Source: Verrucomicrobiia bacterium (GTDB lineage: Bacteria > Verrucomicrobiota > Verrucomicrobiia > Opitutales > Opitutaceae). From it: a stretch of 64,000 bases of DNA. Both the position numbers and the translations under genes were made by a program. The stretch's first letter is position 1. Every line of letters begins with the position of its first letter. This document shows positions 25,725-33,567 of the stretch, piece by piece. Location: assembly GCA_011525695.1 (NCBI GenBank), contig WYBX01000041.1:1-64000 (forward strand), read 5' to 3'. Under the pieces are notes generated by a model. That model worked only from the letters and a program-made list of their open reading frames with translations. It made no database searches and had not been told where the DNA came from.

Positions 25725-25837
25725 GACGCGCGGTGCAATGCACCGCTTGCTCATGGCCTGTGGCCATGGGCCTTGAGCGAAGTGGAAAGGCCGGCGTACA
25801 CGAACGAGATGCGGAGCCGTTGCGGGTCCAAGTTGCG

Positions 25838-26401
25838 CTAGCCAACAACGAACGGCCTCAGCCAATCTGGGAGGGGATCGGCGATAAATGCGGTTCGGCT
25901 TTCCCGAACACTGAGAACGAGGCGATACAGAACCTGGGAAGAGCTGTTGTCGTAGACGTGAACCTCGGGGACAAACGTCAGTGCCTGCCTGAGGTTCTCG
26001 AGCGACTGGCGGAAGCGCCGCTCCAGACGTTCCGGCGGCACGTCATGCCCGCCTGAACGCACCCGCTGCGCCACCCGCGCCGCGGAGAGTTGAGCGCTCG
26101 AGATACCAATGAAATATACCGTCACGCGGTAGCCGGCCGCGATTGCGTCGCGCAAGAACTGGAGTTTCGCGCCCGCGGGATCGGAAAAGACCGTTTCCGT
26201 GATGAACGAGAGTCCTTCCGCCAGCAGTTGGATTCGTGCTGCATCGGCCGCGGCCGCCGCCTCCGGCTCGGAAATGCCGAGCGCCGCGCCGATACGGTCA
26301 GCGTTCACGAACGGCAGCCCGGTGTCTTTGAGGAAGGCCTCAAAAAACGTGGATTTGCCTGCGCCGTTCGAGCCGGCGAGAAAGATCAGCCGCGGTCCCA
26401 T
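25838..26401 (-). CDS. Zeta-toxin-like P-loop kinase
   Basis: The product has 187 residues. Walker A GSNGAGKST (10-18), then NADRIG, ITETVFSDPAG and RVRSGGHDVPPERLERRF follow the zeta-toxin superfamily order; zeta kinases phosphorylate UDP-GlcNAc-type sugars and block wall synthesis. Its length is nearer to the short chromosomal zeta-like forms than to the 287-residue plasmid toxin. The upstream antitoxin gene ends 8 bp before this start. Confidence 0.78.
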   Translation of the reverse strand: MGPRLIFLAGSNGAGKSTFFEAFLKDTGLPFVNADRIGAALGISEPEAAAAADAARIQLLAEGLSFITETVFSDPAGAKLQFLRDAIAAGYRVTVYFIGISSAQLSAARVAQRVRSGGHDVPPERLERRFRQSLENLRQALTFVPEVHVYDNSSSQVLYRLVLSVRESRTAFIADPLPDWLRPFVVG

Positions 26402-26409
26402 GCTGCACC

Positions 26410-26781
26410 CTAAGCGACGGGAACGAACTGGCGGTTCGAAAACCGGCCGCGTCGAGTCGAGCCATCAGCCCGGCGCTCGACGATGAGATCGGGCGTTGAC
26501 GGATCGGCCTCGTAGACCGGTCCCGCATGTTTCGCGATCAGCGCGAGCGCTTTCTTTCGACCCTTTTCGGACTGCGACAATGCCACCACCTGATCGAGAT
26601 TCGCGACGTTTCCCCGCTGCTTCACCTTCGCAATACTTTCGCCCACGAGCACGCTGTCGAGCACCCGGCCGAGCTTGGCCCAATGCTCGATCTGTGCGGT
26701 CGGAGGGCGGTCGAACAGCGCCCCGGTGGTTCTCGCCTGATTCACCAACTCCGAATCGATGCGCAGGGGAATTGAGCTCAT
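26410..26781 (-). CDS. ParD-like antitoxin
   Basis: The product has 123 residues from the ATG at 26781 with GGAG seven bases upstream. SSIPLRIDSELVNQARTTG, then RPPTAQIEHWAKLGRVLD, matches the ParD-like antitoxin family with a ribbon-helix-helix N-terminus; the tail has DLIVERRADGSTRRGRF. It is first in the two-gene operon. A perfect palindrome 11 bp upstream of the ATG is a probable autoregulatory operator. Confidence 0.75.
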   Translation of the reverse strand: MSSIPLRIDSELVNQARTTGALFDRPPTAQIEHWAKLGRVLDSVLVGESIAKVKQRGNVANLDQVVALSQSEKGRKKALALIAKHAGPVYEADPSTPDLIVERRADGSTRRGRFSNRQFVPVA

Positions 26782-26791
26782 GGCTCCAATT

Positions 26792-26808
26792 TGTAGCATT
26801 TTGCTACA
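26792..26808. promoter_or_regulatory. Palindromic operator of the toxin-antitoxin operon
   Basis: TGTAGCA-TTT-TGCTACA, a perfect 7-bp inverted repeat 11 bp upstream of the antitoxin start. It is a good binding site for a ribbon-helix-helix dimer. A promoter is expected to overlap it. Confidence 0.65.
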
Positions 26809-27278
26809 TCGTCAACCCTGCCCGCAGATCGGCAAAAGTCACGGCGTGCTGTTGGGCGTGACGACGCCCACGGCGACCCGCCAGGTGCACGTATCCAATA
26901 CTCCCAAGTGCCCTTGAGGAAATTTATCCCGCAAATGCGGCGGTTCGTCGTCGATCGCCGACGCCGCCTGCCTACGCGACGAAGCCCGCCGCAGCTCATG
27001 CAACCAATCGCGGAGATGCCGGCCGAAATCTCCGATCGAATCGGGGCGTTCGGCGTGAACGTGAGCTGCCTTTGCTCGATGCACCCACGCCCTCGAGGAG
27101 CATCGACGATCGGTGGTGCTGCAGAAAATGCTTCTGGTCTGGGTTGAAGCCGCCGACCCGTGGCGGATCGCAGCAGCTTTTGCCATTGGATGTGCCGCCG
27201 CCCACGCCTCGGGCGGTAGCATTCTTAGGGGAATCCCCGATATCGGCTGCTTCACTCTTTACGGTAAGGTCGCGCCAC
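26809..27278. other. Region without a supportable gene
   Basis: About 470 bases between the antitoxin and the degenerate receiver. Open frames exist on both strands (up to about 138 codons) but none resembles a protein family or has convincing start signals. It should contain divergent promoters. Confidence 0.4.
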
Positions 27279-27620
27279 GTGTCCGACCAACTTCCGAAAT
27301 CTCCCACGCCGGTTGACGAGTCGAAGCCGCCGTTCCGCGACCTGCGGTTCCTGGTGATCGACGACGATGCCGATGGCCGATTTCTTGTCGCGAAGACACT
27401 TTTGCGGAAGTTCCCAAATGCCCGATTGACGGAGTGTCAGTCCGCGGACGCGGCTTTCCGGGTGCTGGCCGAGGAGTCCGTGAGCCTGGTCGTAGCGCAC
27501 CGAACGTTCGAATGCGACGGCGTGTCTTTGATCAGAGAGCTGCGCCATTTGCGTGAGCTGGCCGGTGCGAAGTTCCCATGCACGAATACGCAACACCGAC
27601 AACGCCGTCCTCCCGGCTGA
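27279..27620 (+). CDS. Degenerate, shortened receiver-domain protein
   Basis: 113 residues from a GTG at 27279. FLVIDDDADGRFLVAKTLLRKF is a receiver start with its acidic pocket, but the phosphoacceptor position reads VVAHRTFECDG, with Ala where Asp is expected. The last third of the receiver fold (the Ser/Thr and Lys strands) is missing. It overlaps the kinase gene by 43 nt. It may be a decayed gene or an unphosphorylatable accessory protein of the kinase. Confidence 0.55.
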   Translation: MSDQLPKSPTPVDESKPPFRDLRFLVIDDDADGRFLVAKTLLRKFPNARLTECQSADAAFRVLAEESVSLVVAHRTFECDGVSLIRELRHLRELAGAKFPCTNTQHRQRRPPG

Positions 27621-29536
27621 CCGCCGACGGAATTCGCCACCGGGTCGACACCCAGCCGCTGCCGCGGCGCAGCATCCTGATTGTCGACGACAACCCGGAA
27701 AAGACGCTGGCACTGCAGAGTGTCGTGGAGGAACTCGGCTACGGGATTGTCGTCGCACCTTCTGCTGATGCCGCGCTGCGCGAACTGCTGAAGCAGGACT
27801 TTGCGCTGGCGCTGCTGGACGTGCATATGCCCGCCATGGATGGTTTCGAACTGGCGGCGCTCATCCGGTCCCGCCCGGCTCACCGGGACCTGGGGATCGT
27901 CTTCATGAGCTCGCTCGACCAGACCGACGACCGGCTGGAGAGTGCCTACCGGCTGGGCGCGATCGATTTCATCGGACTTCCCGCCCGGCGGCCGGTCATC
28001 AAGGCCAAGCTCGCCTCGCTGCTGGGCCTGCAGGAGCGGACGCATCGGCTGGAACTTTTCGCCGACGAGAGTGCCCGCTTTCTCGAGCATTCGGACGCAC
28101 GCTTCCGGCTGCTTCTCGACTCCGCCGAGGATGTCGCCATCTTTTTTCTGGATGCGAGAGGCGTCGTCGCCGAGTGGAGCGCGGGCGCCGAATTGTGCAC
28201 AGGGTGGTCCAAGGCGGAGATTGTGGGCCGCGATCTGTCCGTCTTCTTCGTGCCTGGGGACGTGGCCGATCGGGTGCCTCAGGAACTGCTGAACAGCACG
28301 CGTGATGGGCGCCGCGGGATGGCGGAACGCTGGCTCGCCCGGAAGGACGGGACACGCTTCTGGGCGCGCTTCTATGTCGTGGCGCTCGGGGCCAACGCGG
28401 AAGCGGGCTTCGGCGTGCTGCTGCGCGACACCACCGGTCAGAAGAATGCGGAACAGGAACTGCAGGTCAAAGCGGAGGTGCTCGAAAGCATGAGCGAAAG
28501 CGTGTGTGTCGTGGATGAAGAGCTGCGGGTTGTCTATGCGAACCCGGCTGCGTGTCGAACATGTGGATACGACGTGCGTGAATTGACCGGTGCCGATGTG
28601 CGCATCCTCAATGACTATCCGCCCGAAGAGCAGGCCGTGCATGTGGACGCCCTGCTGGCGCATTTCGAACACAGCCGCCACTGGAGCGGGGAATGGCGCA
28701 ATCGGCGGAAGGATGGATCTTCATTCCTGACCCACACCCGGCTATCGGCCTTCAGCCATCAAGGGGCGAAATACTATGTCTGCGTCCAGGAGGACCTGAC
28801 GTCGCGCAAGCAGGCCGAAGCCGCGCTACGGAGGAATACGGAGCTCCAGGAGATCGTGAGCGAACTGGAGGCGTTTTCCTATTCGGTCTCCCACGATCTG
28901 AAGTCGCCGCTGCGAACGCTGCGCGGTTTTGCCGATGCCGTGATTCAGGACTATGGGCTGGTGCTGAAGGGCCCGGGACTGAATTACATGCAGCGCATTC
29001 AACGCGCGACGGAGCGGCTGGAGAGCATGGTGGAGGACATCCTTTCCGTGAGCCGGCTTTCGCGCGACTCGCTTCCGCTGGCGGCGGTGGATCTCAACCA
29101 GCTGGTGGCCGCGATTCTCGACGATTCGCCGCCTTTCAGACCGCCGCACGCCGACGTTGCAGTCACATCGCCGCTGCCGGTGGTGTTGGGCCATGAGGCC
29201 TCGTTGCGCCAGGTGTTGATCAATCTTCTCGCAAATGCGGTGAAATTCGTGCCGCCCGATCGGAGGCCCTGCGTGATCGTGTGGGCGGACATCGAGGGAA
29301 CGTACGCCCGGATTTGGGTGGAAGACAACGGCATTGGCGTGAAGCCGGAGGATCAGGAGCGGATTTTTCGCGCATTCGAACGCTCCGAAACGGTGCACCC
29401 GTTCGTCGGCAGCGGCGTGGGCCTCGCGATTGTGAGACGAACGCTGGAGCGGCTGGGCGGCACGGTCGGCGTCCGATCCCATCTCGGCGCGGGAAGTCAG
29501 TTCTGGATCAGGCTTCCGTTGCTCAAGCCAAACTAG
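27578..29536 (+). CDS. Hybrid sensor histidine kinase (REC-PAS-PAS-HisKA-HATPase)
   Basis: The product has 652 residues. Receiver at about 28-150 with Asp in LALLDVHMP; PAS 1 at about 165-285; PAS 2 at about 295-415; HisKA at about 425-490 with the phosphorylated His in FSYSVSHDLKSPLR; HATPase_c to the end with N-box (LINLLANAVKF), DNGIGV and GSGVGLAIV. No TM helix, so it is cytoplasmic. The N-terminal receiver means it is itself a phosphotransfer target. The signal sensed by the PAS domains is unknown, and no output regulator is adjacent. Confidence 0.9.
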   Translation: MHEYATPTTPSSRLTADGIRHRVDTQPLPRRSILIVDDNPEKTLALQSVVEELGYGIVVAPSADAALRELLKQDFALALLDVHMPAMDGFELAALIRSRPAHRDLGIVFMSSLDQTDDRLESAYRLGAIDFIGLPARRPVIKAKLASLLGLQERTHRLELFADESARFLEHSDARFRLLLDSAEDVAIFFLDARGVVAEWSAGAELCTGWSKAEIVGRDLSVFFVPGDVADRVPQELLNSTRDGRRGMAERWLARKDGTRFWARFYVVALGANAEAGFGVLLRDTTGQKNAEQELQVKAEVLESMSESVCVVDEELRVVYANPAACRTCGYDVRELTGADVRILNDYPPEEQAVHVDALLAHFEHSRHWSGEWRNRRKDGSSFLTHTRLSAFSHQGAKYYVCVQEDLTSRKQAEAALRRNTELQEIVSELEAFSYSVSHDLKSPLRTLRGFADAVIQDYGLVLKGPGLNYMQRIQRATERLESMVEDILSVSRLSRDSLPLAAVDLNQLVAAILDDSPPFRPPHADVAVTSPLPVVLGHEASLRQVLINLLANAVKFVPPDRRPCVIVWADIEGTYARIWVEDNGIGVKPEDQERIFRAFERSETVHPFVGSGVGLAIVRRTLERLGGTVGVRSHLGAGSQFWIRLPLLKPN

Positions 29537-29594
29537 CCCGGTCAAGAGGGGGCGATACAGCGGTTGGGGGCCCGCACGCGCCGCCCACCGCGCC

Positions 29595-30044
29595 TCAGCC
29601 GTTTGGAATCTCGGGCTCCACGAGCGCGGTCAGCTGGTTCAGCGAGTCCTGCCAGCCGACGTAGCATGACTCGGCGGGAATCACGGCTGGCACACCCTCC
29701 TGGACGATGCCCACATCCGTGCCGCAGGAGACCTTCTTCAGGGTGACGGTCACCTGGATCTCGCCCGGGAGATTGGGATCATCGAACCGGTCCGTGTAGC
29801 GAATCCTTTCGTGCGGGACGAGTTCGAGGTATTTGCCACCGAAGGCATGGCTGGCGCTGGTGGAGAAGTTCGTGAACGACATTCGGAACGTTCCGCCGAC
29901 CTTTGGATCGGCATGATGGACCTTGCAGGTGAAGCCGTGCGGTGGGAGCCACTTGCTCAGCGCATCGGCATCCAGGAAGGCGCGGTACACTTTTTCAGGG
30001 GTCGAACGGATGACGCGGTGGAGACGGATGGTGTGGGTGGACAT
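29595..30044 (-). CDS. SRPBCC/AHSA1-family protein
   Basis: The product has 149 residues from the ATG at 30044. STHTIRLHRVIRSTPEKVYRAFLDADALSKWLPPHGF is the start of the START-like AHSA1 fold, followed by VGGTFRMSFTNFSTSASHAFGGKYLELVPHERIRYTDRFDDPN. It ends with SCYVGWQDSLNQLTALVEPE. These are hydrophobic-ligand-binding or Hsp90-activator-like proteins of mostly unknown substrate. Convergent with the kinase gene. Confidence 0.85.
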   Translation of the reverse strand: MSTHTIRLHRVIRSTPEKVYRAFLDADALSKWLPPHGFTCKVHHADPKVGGTFRMSFTNFSTSASHAFGGKYLELVPHERIRYTDRFDDPNLPGEIQVTVTLKKVSCGTDVGIVQEGVPAVIPAESCYVGWQDSLNQLTALVEPEIPNG

Positions 30045-30309
30045 GGGAAATCGCGTTCCAGACAGGGTGGTGTGGGTGGCGAACCCGGCTGGGACGCTGG
30101 GCGGGAAATGAGCATACTTGGGTCCGAAATTGCCATTCCTTTCTTTGCCGGGTCCCGCGATTGGCGGCATCGTCCGCATGCCAGACAGGGTTTCGTGCGG
30201 ATCCGGGTCCCGAAACTTTTGTTTGCCTTCGCCCTCCTCGACCGTATGACCTGACCCTCTTTTCAACTACGCCTGCCTCCAATTCCGGGGTGACAGGGGG
30301 AACGAAACC

Positions 30310-31131
30310 ATGAGCCAAAAATTCGAACTCAACGTCGCTGACCGCACCCAGACGGGGCGCAGCGCCTCACGCCGGCTCCGCCGGTCGAACCGCGTTCCCG
30401 CGATCCTTTACGGGAAGCACACGAAGCCCGAGTCGCTCTCGATCGAGGGCGCGGAATTCATCCGGCTGCTCAAGTCCGTCGGCGATCGCGCTGTCCTGGT
30501 CGAGCTCAACCGGTCGGGCAAGCCCGAGAAGCCGCTCTCCTTCCTGCAGGAAGTGCAGCGGGATCCGATTACGGACAAGTTTCTCCACGTCGATTTTCAG
30601 GAGGTGAAGGCGGACGAGAAGTTCGAGATTCGCGTGCCGGTCCACCTCACGGGTGAGTCGTACGGGGTCAAGAACCAGAGCGGCGTGTTGGAAATCGCGA
30701 CCCATGCCGTCCGGGTCCGCGTGCTGCCCAAGGATTTGCCGGAGTATGTCACCGTCGACGTCACCGAGCTGAAGGTGGGTGAGACGCTGAAGGTGGGCAG
30801 TCTTGTGGCGCTTCCGGGGGTGGAATTTCTCGATCCGAAGGGCCAGCCGGTCGTTTCCTGCGTGGAGCCGGTCGCCGAGGTCGTGCAGGAAACCGCGGCG
30901 GCGACGCCGGCCGCGGGCGAAGGCGCCCCGGTGGCCGAGGGAGCCGTTCCGGCCGAAGGTGCAGCCGCTGCCGGTGCAGCAGCGCCGGCTGCCGGTGCAG
31001 CTCCGGCAGCCGCAGCGGGTGCCGCGGCGGCCAAGCCCGGAGCCGCTCCTGCCGTGGCCAAACCCGGTGCCGCACCTGCGGGCGCCAAGCCGGCCGCTGC
31101 CGCCAAACCGGCGGCCCCCGCCAAGAAGTAA
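30310..31131 (+). CDS. rplY: Ribosomal protein bL25 (general stress protein Ctc)
   Basis: The product has 273 residues. The N-terminal 5S-rRNA-binding domain (RSASRRLRRSNRVPAILYGK) and the TL5/Ctc C-terminal beta domain run to about residue 190. The remaining 80 or so residues are an Ala/Pro/Gly/Lys-rich tail of near-repeats (GAAPAAG, AKPGAAPA). A good RBS with AGGGGG precedes the ATG. It heads the ctc-pth-rpsF-ssb-rplI-dnaB-bamA block. The long low-complexity tail is beyond the usual family length. Confidence 0.95.
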   Translation: MSQKFELNVADRTQTGRSASRRLRRSNRVPAILYGKHTKPESLSIEGAEFIRLLKSVGDRAVLVELNRSGKPEKPLSFLQEVQRDPITDKFLHVDFQEVKADEKFEIRVPVHLTGESYGVKNQSGVLEIATHAVRVRVLPKDLPEYVTVDVTELKVGETLKVGSLVALPGVEFLDPKGQPVVSCVEPVAEVVQETAAATPAAGEGAPVAEGAVPAEGAAAAGAAAPAAGAAPAAAAGAAAAKPGAAPAVAKPGAAPAGAKPAAAAKPAAPAKK

Positions 31132-31198
31132 GTAACGCCCTTTTCCGACCGGCTCCGCCGCTTGACCGCGGCGGGGCGGGACGATTGTTCTTTGAGTC

Positions 31199-31783
31199 AT
31201 GTTCCTCACGCTCGTTGCCGGTCTCGGCAACCCGGGCCGCGAATACGAAGCCACCCGCCACAACCTGGGCTGGGTGGTGCTCGATGCCCTGGCCAGGAAG
31301 CATGGGCTGTCCTGGAAGCACTCAACGCGTTTCAACGCCGCCGTCGCCCGCTGGGATCTCGGCGCCGGCCGAACGCGCTGGCTGGCCAAGCCGCTGACGT
31401 TCATGAACGAAAGCGGCCGGGCCGTGGGTGCGCTGGCGCGATTCCACCAGCTCGAGCCTGGGGCGATCGCCGCCGTGTACGACGATCTCACGATCGATCT
31501 CGGACGGGTCAAGGTGACCACGACGGGCAGTGCCGGAGGCCACAATGGTGTGGCCAGCCTGCTCGAGCATCTCGGCTCCGGCTTCGTGCGCTACCGGCTT
31601 GGAATCGGCCCGAAAGACCCGCCGCAGATGGAACTCACGGACTTCGTCCTCGGAAAATTCACTCCCGAACAACAGACCCTCGTTAATCAGAAACTCGATC
31701 ACTACGTGCACGGCCTCGAACTGCTGCTTTCCCGCGGCATCGAGCCGGCCATGAACCAGCTTAATCGCAGAGACCCAAAATGA
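31199..31783 (+). CDS. pth: Peptidyl-tRNA hydrolase
   Basis: The product has 194 residues. VAGLGNPGREYEATRHNLGWVVLD includes the active-site Asn and His20-equivalent; KPLTFMNESGRAV and GGHNGVASLLEHLGSGFVRYRLGIG follow in family order. It frees tRNA from peptidyl-tRNA in the cytoplasm. Its stop overlaps the rpsF start by 4 nt. Confidence 0.97.
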   Translation: MFLTLVAGLGNPGREYEATRHNLGWVVLDALARKHGLSWKHSTRFNAAVARWDLGAGRTRWLAKPLTFMNESGRAVGALARFHQLEPGAIAAVYDDLTIDLGRVKVTTTGSAGGHNGVASLLEHLGSGFVRYRLGIGPKDPPQMELTDFVLGKFTPEQQTLVNQKLDHYVHGLELLLSRGIEPAMNQLNRRDPK

Positions 31784-32076
31784 ATTCGAACAACCGCACC
31801 TACCGCGCGACCTTCATCCTCGACAATCGCGGCAAGGAAGAAACCGTCGATCAAATCGTCGAAGGCGTGAAACAGGTCATCGCCGAAGTGAAGGGTGAAG
31901 TCACCAATGTCGAGACGCTCGGCCGAAAGGACTTCGTCCGCGTGACCGACAAGAAGCTCACGGGCGCGTCCTATGTGCAGATCGCATTTTCCGGTCCGCC
32001 GGATGCGCCGTCGAACCTGCGCGAGCGGCTCCGGCTGAACAGCAGCGTGTACCGCACGTTCATCCAATCGGCGTAG
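31780..32076 (+). CDS. rpsF: Ribosomal protein bS6
   Basis: The product has 98 residues with the bS6 alpha/beta framework (YRATFILDNRGKEETVDQIVEGVKQVI, then GRKDFVRVTDKK). It overlaps pth by 4 nt. The usual rpsF-ssb-rpsR-rplI order is kept except that rpsR is missing between ssb and rplI here. Confidence 0.95.
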   Translation: MNSNNRTYRATFILDNRGKEETVDQIVEGVKQVIAEVKGEVTNVETLGRKDFVRVTDKKLTGASYVQIAFSGPPDAPSNLRERLRLNSSVYRTFIQSA

Positions 32077-32095
32077 CAGGGACGGACCTTCGTCC

Positions 32096-32116
32096 GGGCG
32101 CAGCAAGACTGCGCCC
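32096..32116. repeat. Intergenic palindrome GGGCGCAG/CTGCGCCC
   Basis: Perfect 8-bp inverted repeat with a 5-nt loop (CAAGA). The same arms occur at 40229-40268 in the opposite order. There is no T-tract, so it is not a standard terminator; it looks like a member of a dispersed intergenic palindrome family. Confidence 0.5.
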
Positions 32117-32231
32117 TTACGCGTGCACCCGCCATTTTGATGTTTGTCACTCGCCTGGCCCTCGTCGCTGGTCCATCGTCCCTGGTCCTTAGTCCCTTCC
32201 CTCGGTCTTAGCCTTCACTTCCTCACCAGCC

Positions 32232-32711
32232 ATGCCTTCGCTGAACAAAGTCTTCCTAATGGGCAATCTCACCCGCGATCCCGAGTTGCGCGTGACACCC
32301 AAGGGCACGTCGATCTGCCAGTTCGGGCTGGCGATCAATCGCAAGTTCAAGCTCGAGTCGGGTGAGACCCGCGAGGAAGTGACCTTTGTCGACATCGAGG
32401 CCTGGGGCCGGCAGGGCGAGACAATCGCGAAATACGTGACGAAGGGCCGGCCGCTGTTCGTCGAGGGCCGGCTGAAGCTCGACCAATGGGAGGACAAGAA
32501 CACCAAGGAGAAGCGCAGCCGGATGCGGGTCGTGCTCGAGCAGTTCGAATTTCTGGGCAGTGGCGGGGGAGGCGGGGGCGGGGCCGGCGGTGGTGCCGGT
32601 GCCGGCGACGTCGACCAGACCAACTCGCCCGAGCGGCATGCGCCGCCGCCGCGGACCGGCGGGGCAAAACCCGCCTCCACCGAGAATCTCGACGAAGACG
32701 TTCCTTTCTGA
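32232..32711 (+). CDS. ssb: Single-stranded DNA-binding protein
   Basis: The product has 159 residues: an OB-fold (LNKVFLMGNLTRDPELRVTPKG, then FVDIEAWGRQGETIAKYVTKGRPLFVEGRLKLDQW), then a Gly-rich linker from about 113, and the acidic tip ending DVPF that recruits replication and repair proteins. The tip differs from the common DDIPF only slightly. Confidence 0.97.
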   Translation: MPSLNKVFLMGNLTRDPELRVTPKGTSICQFGLAINRKFKLESGETREEVTFVDIEAWGRQGETIAKYVTKGRPLFVEGRLKLDQWEDKNTKEKRSRMRVVLEQFEFLGSGGGGGGGAGGGAGAGDVDQTNSPERHAPPPRTGGAKPASTENLDEDVPF

Positions 32712-32830
32712 GTCTTCGTTTTCAACCGCAGATGCGGTGCCAGCGATGGCACCGTCGGCGGCAAGTGCCGTCGTGAAACCCGTCAACCACAACCTCCGCC
32801 CCGGCGGACAGCAGTCAAATCCCAACGCTT

Positions 32831-33379
32831 ATGGCCACCAGTGAAGTTCTCCTCGTCAAACCCGTCGAAGGTCTCGGCGGCGAAGGCGATCAAGTCAAAG
32901 TCCGCGCCGGCTATGCCCGCAATTATCTCCTACCGCGCAAGATTGCGGTGCCGGTGACCCGGGCGAACCGGAAGCAGATCGACGTGTTGAAGGCACGGCG
33001 GGCGGAGCGGGAGCAGACCGAGCTCACGAACGCGCAGGAACTGGGCAAGAAGCTCGAGAAGACCAGCCTGGCCTTCGCGGTGAAGACCGGGGAGGGCGGC
33101 CGGATGTTCGGTGCGATCACCGCCAACGACCTGCACGACAAGCTGGCCGCTTCGGGCATCGAACTCGACAAGCGGAAAATCCACCTGTTCACGCCCGTGA
33201 AGACGCTCGGGAAGCACACCGTGAAGATCAAGCTGCACCCGGACGTCTCGGTGGAGCTGCCGTTCGATGTGGTGTCAGAAAACCCGATCGAGCCGGCGGC
33301 TGAGCCGGCGCCGGCCGAAAAGGGCGGGCATTCCGAGGGCGGTGAACGCCGGAGCGAACGTCGCCCGCGGCGGGAATGA
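32831..33379 (+). CDS. rplI: Ribosomal protein bL9
   Basis: The product has 182 residues. The N-terminal domain (EVLLVKPVEGLGGEGDQVKVRAGYARNYLLPR) and connecting helix fit bL9, with the C-terminal domain to about 150. A 30-residue Glu/Pro/Ala/Arg-rich extension follows. Confidence 0.96.
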   Translation: MATSEVLLVKPVEGLGGEGDQVKVRAGYARNYLLPRKIAVPVTRANRKQIDVLKARRAEREQTELTNAQELGKKLEKTSLAFAVKTGEGGRMFGAITANDLHDKLAASGIELDKRKIHLFTPVKTLGKHTVKIKLHPDVSVELPFDVVSENPIEPAAEPAPAEKGGHSEGGERRSERRPRRE

Positions 33380-33567
33380 CCTGATCCAAGCGATGCGAGG
33401 CCGCGCCGGGTTCAATCCCTGCGCGGTGCCTCGGCCGAGTCGGCCCGGCATGATGAAGCCAGCCGGTTGGAGCCACCTCCGGTACCCCTCTGAATAACTT
33501 GTTCAAATCCTGTGAGCGCATTGCGCTCGCAATCCGGGATACGCCCTCCTGACTGGTGCGTTCGCGC

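Noticed and set aside
27437..28681. 414-codon minus-strand frame opposite the kinase
   Set aside because: Antisense to a clear REC-PAS kinase; no homology.
33380..33555. Possible tRNA between rplI and dnaB because of a GGGTTCAATCCC stretch
   Set aside because: No acceptor, D-arm or anticodon stem can be formed around it.
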